Origin: an uncultured Emticicia sp.
GTDB lineage: Bacteria > Bacteroidota > Bacteroidia > Cytophagales > Spirosomataceae
Direction: 5' to 3'
Length of the DNA: 64,000 nucleotides
Assembly: GCF_937903345.1 (NCBI RefSeq)
Contig: NZ_CALCZQ010000063.1
Coordinates: 1-64,000 of the forward strand
Under the pieces are notes generated by a model, which was not told the origin of the DNA, ran no database searches, and was given only the letters and a program-made list of their open reading frames with translations. Shown piece after piece: positions 36,243 to 45,172 of the stretch; within the stretch, counting starts at the first letter, position 1; each line of letters opens with the position of its first letter. Both the position numbers and the translations under genes were made by a program.

Positions 36243-36273
36243 CAAAATTAAAAATAAAAAGCATAGTAAACAA
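36243..36273 (-). promoter_or_regulatory. Promoter of the Lrp/AsnC gene
   Basis: On the minus strand TTG (36273-36271), a 20-base spacer and TAATTTTG (36250-36243) match the Bacteroidota consensus exactly. It lies 34 bases ahead of the start codon at 36209. Confidence 0.6.
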
Positions 36274-36334
36274 CCGCATTTTAGATAATTTATCTATTTT
36301 TTGTAATTTATTTAAAAAATCAATCTTTAAATCG

Positions 36335-36342
36335 TACTTTTG
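36335..36342 (+). promoter_or_regulatory. Candidate -7 element for the toxin-antitoxin/metH transcript
   Basis: TACTTTTG matches TAnnTTTG and lies about 130 bases before the antitoxin start. No TTG sits at the usual spacing upstream, so the call is tentative. Confidence 0.3.
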
Positions 36343-36473
36343 TAAGATAATTTTTGTTATTCTTCATCTATACAATTTTCTAATATTTTTCAAAAATATT
36401 AAATAAAACAGAAATTCTGATTCAGCAAAAAATTAAATTTACTAAACATTTTTTTCTAATCAATTATAAAATT

Positions 36474-36686
36474 ATGACAGCCGTACAAAAACCAATGAGC
36501 AATATTCAGTTGGAATTGCTGAAAGTATATGCTTCTAATATTTCTGAAGAAGACATTCTTCATATAAAAGATTACTTAGCTCGGTATTTTATGCAAAAAG
36601 CTATAACCGAAGCAAATAAGATTTGGGTAGAACGTGGCTATACAAACGAACTTATGGACGAATGGCTAAATGATGAGAACCTATGA
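36474..36686 (+). CDS. Putative antitoxin of a PIN-domain toxin pair
   Basis: This 70-residue acidic, helix-rich protein is encoded directly before a PIN-domain gene, with an ATGA overlap (36683-36686). It has no recognisable HTH or ribbon-helix-helix. The C-terminal half (ANKIWVERGYTNELMDEWLND) is rich in aromatic and acidic residues, as expected for a toxin-neutralising tail. In VapBC-like and COG1569-type pairs, a short protein of this kind often precedes the PIN gene. The antitoxin role is inferred from size, order and overlap. Confidence 0.7.
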   Translation: MTAVQKPMSNIQLELLKVYASNISEEDILHIKDYLARYFMQKAITEANKIWVERGYTNELMDEWLNDENL

Positions 36687-37096
36687 GGGTGGTTATTGAT
36701 ACCAATATTTTAGTAGCGTCTCTTTCCAGTAATTCAAAAAACTATTGGATTATCGAAGCATTGCTGGACAAGAAAATTGAACTGTGTTTGACTAACGATA
36801 TTTTACTGGAATACGAAGAGGTTCTAAAAATCAAATATTCTGCATTGGTTGCAGATGCTTTTCTTGCTTCATTAAAGGATTTATCAAATGTTTATGAAAT
36901 TCAAGTATATTTTCAATGGAGTATTATCCAAACCGACTCAGACGATAATAAATTTGTTGATTGTGCCATTGCTGGAAATGTTGATTTTTTGATAAGCAAT
37001 GACAAGCATTTTAGTATTTTAAAAACCATTGATTTTCCAAAACTAAATCTTCTACGTTTAGAAGAATTTGAGGAATTTTATAAAAACAATTTATGA
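36683..37096 (+). CDS. PIN-domain toxin (putative ribonuclease, COG1569 type)
   Basis: This 137-residue PIN-domain protein keeps the acidic active site: Asp6 (VVIDTNILV), Glu43 (DILLEYEEVL), Asp88 (DSDDNKFVDCA) and Asp107 (LISNDKHF). This is the pattern of the putative-toxin-component PIN family. It would cut RNA with Mg2+ when free of its antitoxin. Its start overlaps the antitoxin stop as ATGA. Its stop (37094-37096) in turn overlaps the metH start (37093), so all three genes appear translationally coupled. The gene is intact, with no stop or frameshift. Confidence 0.88.
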   Translation: MRVVIDTNILVASLSSNSKNYWIIEALLDKKIELCLTNDILLEYEEVLKIKYSALVADAFLASLKDLSNVYEIQVYFQWSIIQTDSDDNKFVDCAIAGNVDFLISNDKHFSILKTIDFPKLNLLRLEEFEEFYKNNL

Positions 37097-40000
37097 TTAA
37101 GCAAAACATCCGAGAAATACTAAAAGATAGAATCCTTGTGCTTGATGGTGCCATGGGATCATTGATTCAAGAATATAAATTATCTGACGCAGATTACCGT
37201 GGCGAAAAATTCAAAGATTTCCCGCATGAAGTAAAGGGTAATAACGATATGCTTTCTATCACGAAACCAGAAGTTATTAAAGAAATTCATGCCAAATACT
37301 TTGAAGCAGGAGCCGATATTGCAGAAACTAACACTTTTTCGGGAACGTCAATCGCTATGGCCGATTATCACATGGAAGAATATGTGTATGAATTAAATTT
37401 CCAATCTGCCAAAATTGCCCGTGAAGTAGCCGACGAATTCACCGCTAAAAACCCTTCGAAACCTCGTTTTGTAGCTGGTTCAATCGGGCCAACGAACCGT
37501 ACACTTTCGCTTTCGCCCGATGTAAACGACCCTGGTTTTCGTGCCATTACATTTGATGAATTAGTTGAAGCTTACTATGAGCAAATCCAAGGTTTGGTCG
37601 ATGGTGGTGCTGATTTACTTTTGGTAGAAACCATCTTCGATACGCTCAATGCAAAAGCCGCTCTTTTTGCGATTGATTTGTTTGCTTTCGATGTAAAACA
37701 TAATACTGTCAAACCATTGAAAAGTAGTTCAATACCCAAACAAACAAGAGTAGATTTATCAGCATTCGTTCAAACAAATATACCAGTAATGGTGTCGGGA
37801 ACAATCACCGATGCTTCTGGAAGAACCCTTTCGGGACAAACAACTGAGGCGTTTTTGACTTCGGTTTCGCACATAGATTTATTGTCAATAGGCTTAAACT
37901 GTGCTTTGGGAGCAGATTTGATGCGTCCGTACGTACAGATTTTGGCAAATGAAGCACCATTCATGGTTTCGGCACACCCAAATGCGGGTTTGCCCAACGA
38001 AATGGGTGAATACGACCAGTCCCCTGCCGAAATGTCGGTCATTGTGGAAGATTTCTTGCAAAGCGGTTTTATGAATATCATTGGTGGTTGTTGTGGTACA
38101 ACACCTGCACACATCAAAGCAATTGCAGAAGTTTCGGCAAAATACAAACCTCGTGTAATTCCATCATTTGAACCGATTCAAAAAGTTTCGGGGTTAGAGC
38201 CTTTAAAAATGACAAAGGAAACTAATTTTATCAACGTTGGTGAGCGATGTAACGTAACTGGTTCAAAAGCCTTTGCCCGTTTGATTCGTGAAGGAAAATA
38301 TGATGATGCACTTTCGGTTGCAAGAAATCAGGCAGAAAATGGAGCTCAAATCATTGATGTAAACCTCGATGAGGGAATGATTGATGGTGTAGAAGCCATG
38401 ACAACTTTCTTGAATTTGATTGCTGCCGAACCCGATATTTCAAGATTACCTTTGATGATAGACTCCTCTAAATGGGAGGTTATTGAAGCTGGCTTGAAAT
38501 GTGTTCAAGGAAAATCTATCGTAAACTCGATTTCTTTGAAAGAAGGTGAAGCTAAATTCAAAGAAACTGCCGAAAAAGTAAAACGTTACGGTGCCTCGAC
38601 AGTCGTAATGGCTTTTGATGAAGCAGGACAAGCTGACTCTTATGAACGTAGAATTGAAATTTGCAAAAGAGCCTACGATATTTTGGTAAATGAGGTAAAT
38701 TTCCCTCCACAAGATATTATTTTTGACCCTAACATCTTGACCGTTGCGACTGGATTGGAAGAGCATAATAATTATGCAGTTGACTTTATTAATGCTACTC
38801 GTTGGATAAAAGAGAACTTACCGTATGCCAAAGTTTCGGGTGGAGTTTCTAATATTTCGTTTAGTTTCAGAGGAAATGAGCCAGTGCGTGAAGCTATGCA
38901 CACCATTTTCTTATACCACGCTATCAAGGCAGGTATGGATATGGGTATCGTCAATGCTGGACAATTGGGTGTTTATGATGATATCCCGAAAGACATGTTG
39001 GAACTTTGCGAGGATGTATTATTAAATCGCCGAGAAGATGCAACCGAGCGTTTGGTAACTTTTGCCGAAACCGTGAAATCTAAAGGAAAAGAGCAAATTG
39101 TAGATAATGTTTGGCGTGAATTGCCAGTGGGCAAACGTTTGGAGCATGCCTTGATTAAAGGTTTGACTGAATTTATCGATGAAGACGTAGAAGAAGCACG
39201 TCAAGGTTTTGAAAAGCCGCTGCACGTAATCGAAGGGCCTTTGATGGATGGTATGAATGTAGTTGGAGATTTATTTGGCGAAGGAAAAATGTTTTTGCCA
39301 CAAGTCGTAAAATCAGCGAGGGTAATGAAAAAAGCTGTTGCTTATTTATTGCCATTTATAGAAGAAGAGAAATTGCTCAATAAAGTTGAAGGCGAAACAG
39401 AGACTTCATCGAATGCAGGAAAAATTCTCCTCGCAACCGTAAAAGGCGATGTACATGATATTGGGAAAAATATTGTTGGAGTAGTTTTGGCTTGTAATAA
39501 CTACGAAATAATTGATTTAGGTGTAATGGTGCCAACAAATAAAATTTTGGAAGAAGCCAAAAAACACAACGTTGATATTATTGGCTTGAGTGGTTTGATT
39601 ACGCCAAGTTTGGATGAAATGGTTGGAGTTGCCAAAGAAATGGAACGTCAAGGATTCAAAGTGCCTTTATTAATCGGTGGAGCCACTACTTCTCGCATTC
39701 ATACAGCTGTGAAAATTGACCCACATTATTCTGGACCAGTAATTCATGTACTAGATGCCTCGAAAAGTGTGCCAGTAGCTGGGCGTTTGATGCAAAATGA
39801 ACTAACAAGCCAAGATATTTTTGACGAAATAAAAGCACAATATGCACAGTTGAGAATTGATCACGCAAGCCGTCAAAAAGATAAAAATTTCATTCCGATT
39901 GAAAAAGCGAGAGAAAACCATGTAAAAATTGATTGGAGTAATTATAAAGTAAAAAAACCAAAGTTCTTAGGAACAAAGGTTTTTGATGACTATGATTTAG

Positions 40001-40953
40001 CCGAAATTGCCAAATACATTGATTGGACCCCATTCTTCCAAACTTGGCAATTATCTGGAAAATATCCAAAGATTTTTGATGATGAAACAGTTGGGAAAGA
40101 AGCTAAAAAACTCTTTGATGATGCTCAAGCAATGCTCAAAAAAGTAATTACCGAAAAGTCATTAAAAGCAAAAGCTATTGTTGGTTTTTATCCAGCAAAT
40201 TCGGTAGTTGATGATATTGTTTTGCATAATTTTGAATCATATGAATATAATTCAGCAGGACAAGGTGCATTGAAAAATATAGCTTATCGAATTTTAAGCG
40301 AAAAAGCAGTGTCAGAAAATGGCAATTTAATTGAAAATCCGTCATTGGCTATTTTGCATCACCTTCGTCAGCAAAATTTGAAAGCCCAAAATTTGCCAAA
40401 TTTGTGTTTAAGTGATTATATCTCTCCATTAGGCGAGGGAGATGATTACATAGGTGGTTTTGCTGTAACGGCAGGTTTGGGTATCGAAGCATTACTCGAG
40501 CAATACGATAACGACCACGATGATTATCAATCAATTATGATCAAATCAATTGCCGACCGTTTGGCAGAAGCGTTTACTGAATTGATGCACGAACGAGTAA
40601 GAACTGAATTCTGGGGATATGTTTCAAGTGAAAATTTTACGAATGAAGAATTGATTGCTGAAAAATATCAAGGTATTCGTCCAGCACCAGGCTATCCTGC
40701 TTGCCCAGACCATACCGAAAAAACAGCTTTATTCAATCTATTAGATGCAGGAAGAATTGGAATCGAATTAACCGAAAGTTTTGCGATGTATCCTGCAAGT
40801 TCGGTAAGTGGTTGGTATTTTGCTCATCCAGAAAGTAAATATTTTACAATCGGTAAAATTGCCAAAGACCAAGTGGTTGATTATGCAAAACGCAAAAATA
40901 TGACACTAGAAGAAGTTGAAAAATGGCTCGCTCCAGTTTTAAATTATGATTAA
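37093..40953 (+). CDS. metH: Cobalamin-dependent methionine synthase
   Basis: This 1,286-residue cytoplasmic enzyme moves the methyl group from 5-methyl-tetrahydrofolate to homocysteine (EC 2.1.1.13). The homocysteine/zinc domain spans about residues 1-345, with Cys270, Cys333 and Cys334 as zinc ligands (LNCALG, GGCCGTT). A pterin-binding barrel follows (about 375-650; NVGERCNVTGSKAF, MAFDEAGQAD). The cobalamin domain (about 675-925) has DVHDIGKN, with His788 as the lower cobalt ligand. The activation domain contains RPAPGYPACPDH for reactivation by SAM. A segment at about residues 197-228 is longer than usual between VETIFDTLNAKAA and PVMVSGTITD. All four modules are on one chain. No cobalamin or SAM riboswitch is visible upstream. 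Confidence 0.97.
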   Translation: MIKQNIREILKDRILVLDGAMGSLIQEYKLSDADYRGEKFKDFPHEVKGNNDMLSITKPEVIKEIHAKYFEAGADIAETNTFSGTSIAMADYHMEEYVYELNFQSAKIAREVADEFTAKNPSKPRFVAGSIGPTNRTLSLSPDVNDPGFRAITFDELVEAYYEQIQGLVDGGADLLLVETIFDTLNAKAALFAIDLFAFDVKHNTVKPLKSSSIPKQTRVDLSAFVQTNIPVMVSGTITDASGRTLSGQTTEAFLTSVSHIDLLSIGLNCALGADLMRPYVQILANEAPFMVSAHPNAGLPNEMGEYDQSPAEMSVIVEDFLQSGFMNIIGGCCGTTPAHIKAIAEVSAKYKPRVIPSFEPIQKVSGLEPLKMTKETNFINVGERCNVTGSKAFARLIREGKYDDALSVARNQAENGAQIIDVNLDEGMIDGVEAMTTFLNLIAAEPDISRLPLMIDSSKWEVIEAGLKCVQGKSIVNSISLKEGEAKFKETAEKVKRYGASTVVMAFDEAGQADSYERRIEICKRAYDILVNEVNFPPQDIIFDPNILTVATGLEEHNNYAVDFINATRWIKENLPYAKVSGGVSNISFSFRGNEPVREAMHTIFLYHAIKAGMDMGIVNAGQLGVYDDIPKDMLELCEDVLLNRREDATERLVTFAETVKSKGKEQIVDNVWRELPVGKRLEHALIKGLTEFIDEDVEEARQGFEKPLHVIEGPLMDGMNVVGDLFGEGKMFLPQVVKSARVMKKAVAYLLPFIEEEKLLNKVEGETETSSNAGKILLATVKGDVHDIGKNIVGVVLACNNYEIIDLGVMVPTNKILEEAKKHNVDIIGLSGLITPSLDEMVGVAKEMERQGFKVPLLIGGATTSRIHTAVKIDPHYSGPVIHVLDASKSVPVAGRLMQNELTSQDIFDEIKAQYAQLRIDHASRQKDKNFIPIEKARENHVKIDWSNYKVKKPKFLGTKVFDDYDLAEIAKYIDWTPFFQTWQLSGKYPKIFDDETVGKEAKKLFDDAQAMLKKVITEKSLKAKAIVGFYPANSVVDDIVLHNFESYEYNSAGQGALKNIAYRILSEKAVSENGNLIENPSLAILHHLRQQNLKAQNLPNLCLSDYISPLGEGDDYIGGFAVTAGLGIEALLEQYDNDHDDYQSIMIKSIADRLAEAFTELMHERVRTEFWGYVSSENFTNEELIAEKYQGIRPAPGYPACPDHTEKTALFNLLDAGRIGIELTESFAMYPASSVSGWYFAHPESKYFTIGKIAKDQVVDYAKRKNMTLEEVEKWLAPVLNYD

Positions 40954-40988
40954 AAATACATTCAGATAGTTTAACCTCATTGACATTT

Positions 40989-41024
40989 TACCGCTGAAAC
41001 TCAAAACTTTAGCGGTATCTTTTT
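40989..41024 (+). terminator. Rho-independent terminator of metH
   Basis: TACCGCT (40989-40995) pairs with AGCGGTA (41011-41017) and is followed by TCTTTTT. It lies 36 bases after the metH stop. Confidence 0.75.
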
Positions 41025-41046
41025 GAATTTCAAATTCCCTACCTTA

Positions 41047-42570
41047 TTAAAATCTAATATTTTCAATAATATCACTCGCAATCATACTCGTCATACCAAA
41101 TTTTTCAGCAGCATGGTCACCTGCTATACCATGTTGATAAACGCCCAAAATAGCAGCTTCTTGCGGTGTATATCCTTGTGCCAGTAAAGCCGTAATAATT
41201 CCAGTAAGCACATCGCCACTGCCCGCGGTAGCCATTCCTGCATTGCCTGAAGAATTAAAATGAATTGTGCCGTCAGGCAAGGCAACCGCAGTATTAGCTC
41301 CTTTTAGACATACAATTAGTTTATTATTTATCGAAAATTTCCGTAATAATTCCAACTTTTCAAAATCATTGTCCCACGATTTACCAATTATATTCTTAAA
41401 TTCTTTCGGGTGTGGAGTAAGAATTGAGTTTTCAGGAATTTTCTTCATTCCTAATTGTCTTTTTTCAGTCGAAAAATTATTAAGGGCATCAGCATCCAAA
41501 ACCATCGGAATGTCTAATTCTTGACAAATTTCACAAAGTTTTTCCAAACTCGTTCCGATATTTTCATTAACACCAATTCCAGGCCCTACTCCAACAGCTT
41601 GATATCGATTACGAAACTCATCCAAGTGAAACTTGGTCTCAATATAATCGGAGCCTTTACTATTCCATGCTTCCCAATACATTGCCTCTGGCAGTAAGAT
41701 TTGCATAATTGGCAAGCCTGATTTTACAGAATGTACGGTAAGTTTTCCAACACCCGAACGCATGCACGCACGAGCTGCAAGTACAGCCGCCCCCATCATT
41801 CCGTGGCTTCCTGCGATTAGTAAAGCATGCCCGAATATGCCTTTATGAGAAAATTTTTGGCGTGGTTTAATTAATTTTTTAAGCTCTTTTGGTGTTGAAA
41901 AATAATAAGGTGTTTCTATATTTTCTATAAAATCATAGTGCAAACCAATATCTACTAAGTACCAATCACCGATAAATTCTTCATTTTGAGGTAGCATGAA
42001 GGCCAACTTAGGAAATTGAAAAGTAACAGTATGCGTAGCTTTTATAATAACATCATTCAAATTATTAGATTTATCGGCAAACAAACCCGAAGGCATATCA
42101 ACTGCAATAATATTGGCTTCACTCCTATTTATTTGTTCGATTACTGATTTCAATAGACCATCAATCGACCGAGATAATCCAGACCCTATAAGTGCATCAA
42201 TAATTGTATCATTTTTATTAAATTCAAGGACTAATTCTTCGTTTTCAATGTAGTTTATAGTCAATTGCTTTTCCAAACGTTTTTGATTAGTCTGAAAATT
42301 TTCTACGTTTTTACTTGAATATTTTACCACATATACTTCTAAATCATAATCCAAAAGTTGCAGCATTCGGGCAATTGCCAAACCGTCAGCTCCATTATCA
42401 CCGAGTCCACAAAATAATTTTACTTTTAAATTTCTCTGCGTAATATTTTCACAAAACCAATGTACAAACCCTCTTGAAGCACGTTCCATCAAGTCGATAG
42501 AAGCTATTGGCTCATATTGAATGGTAAAGGCATCCGCTTTTCTAATTTGTTCAACCGACAATATTTTCAT
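41047..42570 (-). CDS. nnr: Bifunctional NAD(P)H-hydrate epimerase / ADP-dependent dehydratase
   Basis: This 507-residue fusion repairs damaged NAD(P)HX. The N-terminal YjeF_N epimerase domain spans about residues 1-215 (RASRGFVHWF, CGLGDNGADGLAIARML, AVDMPSGLFAD). The C-terminal ribokinase-like dehydratase spans about 235-505 (HKGIFGHALLIAGSHGMMGAA in two parts, GVGPGIG, LDADALN, GSGDVLTGIITALLAQG). Fusion of the two halves is usual in bacteria. It is convergent with metH and divergent from the glycosyltransferase gene. The product is cytoplasmic. Confidence 0.95.
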   Translation of the reverse strand: MKILSVEQIRKADAFTIQYEPIASIDLMERASRGFVHWFCENITQRNLKVKLFCGLGDNGADGLAIARMLQLLDYDLEVYVVKYSSKNVENFQTNQKRLEKQLTINYIENEELVLEFNKNDTIIDALIGSGLSRSIDGLLKSVIEQINRSEANIIAVDMPSGLFADKSNNLNDVIIKATHTVTFQFPKLAFMLPQNEEFIGDWYLVDIGLHYDFIENIETPYYFSTPKELKKLIKPRQKFSHKGIFGHALLIAGSHGMMGAAVLAARACMRSGVGKLTVHSVKSGLPIMQILLPEAMYWEAWNSKGSDYIETKFHLDEFRNRYQAVGVGPGIGVNENIGTSLEKLCEICQELDIPMVLDADALNNFSTEKRQLGMKKIPENSILTPHPKEFKNIIGKSWDNDFEKLELLRKFSINNKLIVCLKGANTAVALPDGTIHFNSSGNAGMATAGSGDVLTGIITALLAQGYTPQEAAILGVYQHGIAGDHAAEKFGMTSMIASDIIENIRF

Positions 42571-42660
42571 GGATTTTCTTTTTTAAAATCTCAAAATGTT
42601 TTTAATTCGTAAATATCGTCATTAACTTTATTTTTCATAGATAAACTTCCTCCGCATCTG

Positions 42661-43362
42661 TTGAAAATAAGTGTAATCATACCAACTTACAATGAAGCCG
42701 ATCACATCGGTTGTCTCATCGAATCCTTAAAGATTTATGGGGAAAAGTACCTTCATGAAATAATTATTGCAGATTCGCCAAATTCGACCGATACTACAAA
42801 AGAAATTGCTCAGAAACTAGGTGCCATTGCCCAGAAATCTCCTCATGAAGGTAGAGCCTTTCAGATGAACTTTGGGGCTTCTATTGCTACAGGTGAGATT
42901 TTATATTTTGTTCATGCCGATGTAAAAGTAAACCCTGACTATGCTTTTGATATTTTAAAAGCAATAAAAAACGGACATGATTTTGGATGTTATCGTTATC
43001 AATTCGATACCGATTATTGGCTTTTGAAAGTCAATGCGTTCTGCACACGCCTGCCATTTATTTGGTTTCGTGGTGGGGACCAAACACTTTTTATTCGCAA
43101 AAAAGATTTTCTAAAAGTTGGTAAATTCAGAGAAGATTATCAAATTATGGAAGATTATGAATTTATTATAAGAGCAAATAAAGTACTAAAATTCAAGATT
43201 ATTCCTAAAAATGTGATTGTTTCTGCCCGAAAATACAAAACTAATTCCTATCTTCGGGTTCAGAAAGCAAATTTCAAAATCATGCGAATGTTTCTAAGCG
43301 GAAAGGCTTCCCAATTAGAAATGATGAAAACATATCGCAGTATGTTAGATTACCGAGAATGA
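42661..43362 (+). CDS. Family 2 glycosyltransferase, TIGR04283 type
   Basis: This 233-residue GT-A fold protein starts with a TTG codon (KISVIIPTYNEADHIG). The nucleotide-sugar region ADSPNSTDTT is present, and the metal-binding FVHADV replaces the DxD motif, as in the TIGR04283 group. YQIMEDYEFIIRA carries the catalytic ED pair. The TIGR04283 group is annotated in databases as linked to arsenosugar biosynthesis or rSAM/selenodomain loci. Here ars genes lie 3 kb downstream, but no arsM or arsS gene is visible. No membrane anchor is present. Confidence 0.85.
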   Translation: MKISVIIPTYNEADHIGCLIESLKIYGEKYLHEIIIADSPNSTDTTKEIAQKLGAIAQKSPHEGRAFQMNFGASIATGEILYFVHADVKVNPDYAFDILKAIKNGHDFGCYRYQFDTDYWLLKVNAFCTRLPFIWFRGGDQTLFIRKKDFLKVGKFREDYQIMEDYEFIIRANKVLKFKIIPKNVIVSARKYKTNSYLRVQKANFKIMRMFLSGKASQLEMMKTYRSMLDYRE

Positions 43363-43440
43363 AATATGATATGTATAGGGGGAATTTTCTATTAGGATGT
43401 CATAGAGTAAAAATCATTAAAAACTCCTATTAAATATAAT

Positions 43441-44478
43441 ATGTCAGATTTGATTAGTGGAATTCAACAAGTTGGAATCGGTGTGCAAAATGCCCAAGAA
43501 GCATTTAATTGGTATAATAAAACCTTAGGACTTAATGTCCCTCTTTTTGATGATGTTGCAGAAGCAACCCTCATGACACGCTACACTAAAGGCAATATTC
43601 GCCAACGTCGAGCCATTTTAGCACTCAATATGGCTGGTGGTGGCGGTGCCGAAATCTGGCAATCAAATCGTCCCGAACCATTGGCAGCTAAGTTTGAACC
43701 CCAAATTGGCGATTTGGGCATTTTTGCCGTAAAAATTAAATGTTCAGATGTAGAGAAATTTTCTATAAGTCAGAAACTCTCAACAACCCAATCGCCCGAG
43801 GGTAAACCAACCGCATGGCTCAAAGATAGCTGTGGCAATCAACTACAAATCGTTCAGGACAATTCGTGGTTCAAACCTAAAGAGAGTATCACAGGTGGAG
43901 TTTTAGGTGTAATAATTGGCGTCAGTGATATTGACAAAGCACTCAAATTATATAAAGATGTATTATGTATCAGCGAATTGGTATATGATAAAACTGGTAT
44001 ATTCGATGATTTGAAAGAACTAAATGCTGATAAAAAACAATTACGCAGGGTGCTTCTGAAAAAGCCTATGAACAACACTGGGGCTTTTAGTAGATTACTC
44101 GGAAACGTTGAAATCGAATTAGTACAAACACTTGAAGGCCCGCCAAAAACTATTTTTGAAGGCCGAAGCTGGGGAGATTTAGGCTTCATTCATGTTTGTT
44201 TCGATACACTTGACATGAACACGTTAAAAAAGAAATGTGAAGCTAATGGTTATCCCTTTACGGTTGATAGTGACGATACTTTCGATATGGGCGAAGCAGG
44301 CGGACGTTTTACGTATTTAGAAGACCCCGACGGCACACTTATAGAATTTGTAGAAACACACCGAGTACCAGTTTTGAAAAAAATCGGATGGTATTTGAAT
44401 CTAAAAAAACGCAAAACCCAAAAACCTTTGCCCGACTGGATGGTTTCTACAATGGGTTGGGGCAAAGTAAAAGCATAG
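43441..44478 (+). CDS. Tandem VOC (glyoxalase/dioxygenase-fold) protein
   Basis: This 345-residue protein contains two vicinal-oxygen-chelate modules. The first spans about residues 4-145 (IQQVGIGVQNAQEAFNWYNK to GNQLQIVQD) and the second about 155-315 (GVLGVIIGVSDIDKALKLYK to EDPDGTLIEFVE). Such tandem modules form one metal site in glyoxalases and ring-cleavage dioxygenases. The reaction here is unknown. The first module lacks an obvious His at the usual start position, while the second has IHVCFD and the terminal Glu. A terminator follows. Confidence 0.88.
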   Translation: MSDLISGIQQVGIGVQNAQEAFNWYNKTLGLNVPLFDDVAEATLMTRYTKGNIRQRRAILALNMAGGGGAEIWQSNRPEPLAAKFEPQIGDLGIFAVKIKCSDVEKFSISQKLSTTQSPEGKPTAWLKDSCGNQLQIVQDNSWFKPKESITGGVLGVIIGVSDIDKALKLYKDVLCISELVYDKTGIFDDLKELNADKKQLRRVLLKKPMNNTGAFSRLLGNVEIELVQTLEGPPKTIFEGRSWGDLGFIHVCFDTLDMNTLKKKCEANGYPFTVDSDDTFDMGEAGGRFTYLEDPDGTLIEFVETHRVPVLKKIGWYLNLKKRKTQKPLPDWMVSTMGWGKVKA

Positions 44479-44515
44479 TTTCGACTACACTCAGTTATCA
44501 ATAACTTATAAATTT

Positions 44516-44543
44516 AAAAAATGCCCCAAATTGGGTGTTTTTT
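44516..44543 (+). terminator. Rho-independent terminator of the VOC gene
   Basis: An A-rich arm with TGCCC (44516-44526) pairs with GGGTG plus a T-run (44533-44543), including two G-U pairs. It lies 37 bases after the stop. Confidence 0.7.
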
Positions 44544-44592
44544 GTAAAAATGAAATGATATATTGTATGTTTTAGCATACAAAAATAATAAA

Positions 44593-44889
44593 ATGGCAAC
44601 AATATATCATATCACAACCAAAAATTGGTGGGCAAAATTTGAAGGCTTGGATTATTATGAAAGTCCGACTCTCAATGAAGAAACTTTCATTCACCTCAGC
44701 ACAGCCGAGCAAGTTTCGGGAGTTTTAGAAAGATACTACGCAGGTCAAACAAATTTACTAAAACTTCACATTGACATCGAGAAACTTTCAGCAAAGCTGA
44801 AGTATGAATTGGCTACTAATAATGAGTATTTCCCGCATCTGTTTGGCAGATTGAATAAAAGTGCGGTTTTTGAAATAGAGATTTTATAA
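44593..44889 (+). CDS. DUF952 domain-containing protein
   Basis: This 98-residue protein begins MATIYHITTKNWW. FIHLSTAEQVSGVLERYYAG is the DUF952 signature, followed by LLKLHIDIEKL and the C-terminal FPHLFGRLNKSAVFEIE. The family is small and glutathione-S-transferase-adjacent in some bacteria, with unknown function. I chose the ATG at 44593 over an in-frame TTG 30 bases upstream, because family members start at this point. It forms a single-gene unit. Confidence 0.88.
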   Translation: MATIYHITTKNWWAKFEGLDYYESPTLNEETFIHLSTAEQVSGVLERYYAGQTNLLKLHIDIEKLSAKLKYELATNNEYFPHLFGRLNKSAVFEIEIL

Positions 44890-45172
44890 TAAAAATATTA
44901 GAATCAAGTAAAAACACCCATTGATTGCTGTATTTTAACACTATTGAAATGCGTAAAATGTAGCTTAGTTTGTAACAGCTAAACAGCCATGAGGCAAGTA
45001 AACACCAAAAGTCTGCTCATCGGATACTACTTTTGCCAATTTTTCAAAAGCTAAAAATTAGAACATTTATTTGTTTAAGGTTATTTAAAAAACGCATGGT
45101 AAACCTCAATTGTAGGGAGGATGCTATTTTTGTTTCTGCAAATTATAGTCTTTCTTTGTAAAAAATGAGTAT

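Noticed and set aside
36210..36473. Possible SAM or cobalamin riboswitch ahead of the TA/metH unit
   Set aside because: I found no cobalamin-box or SAM-type core. The region is simple AT-rich sequence with two -7-like boxes.
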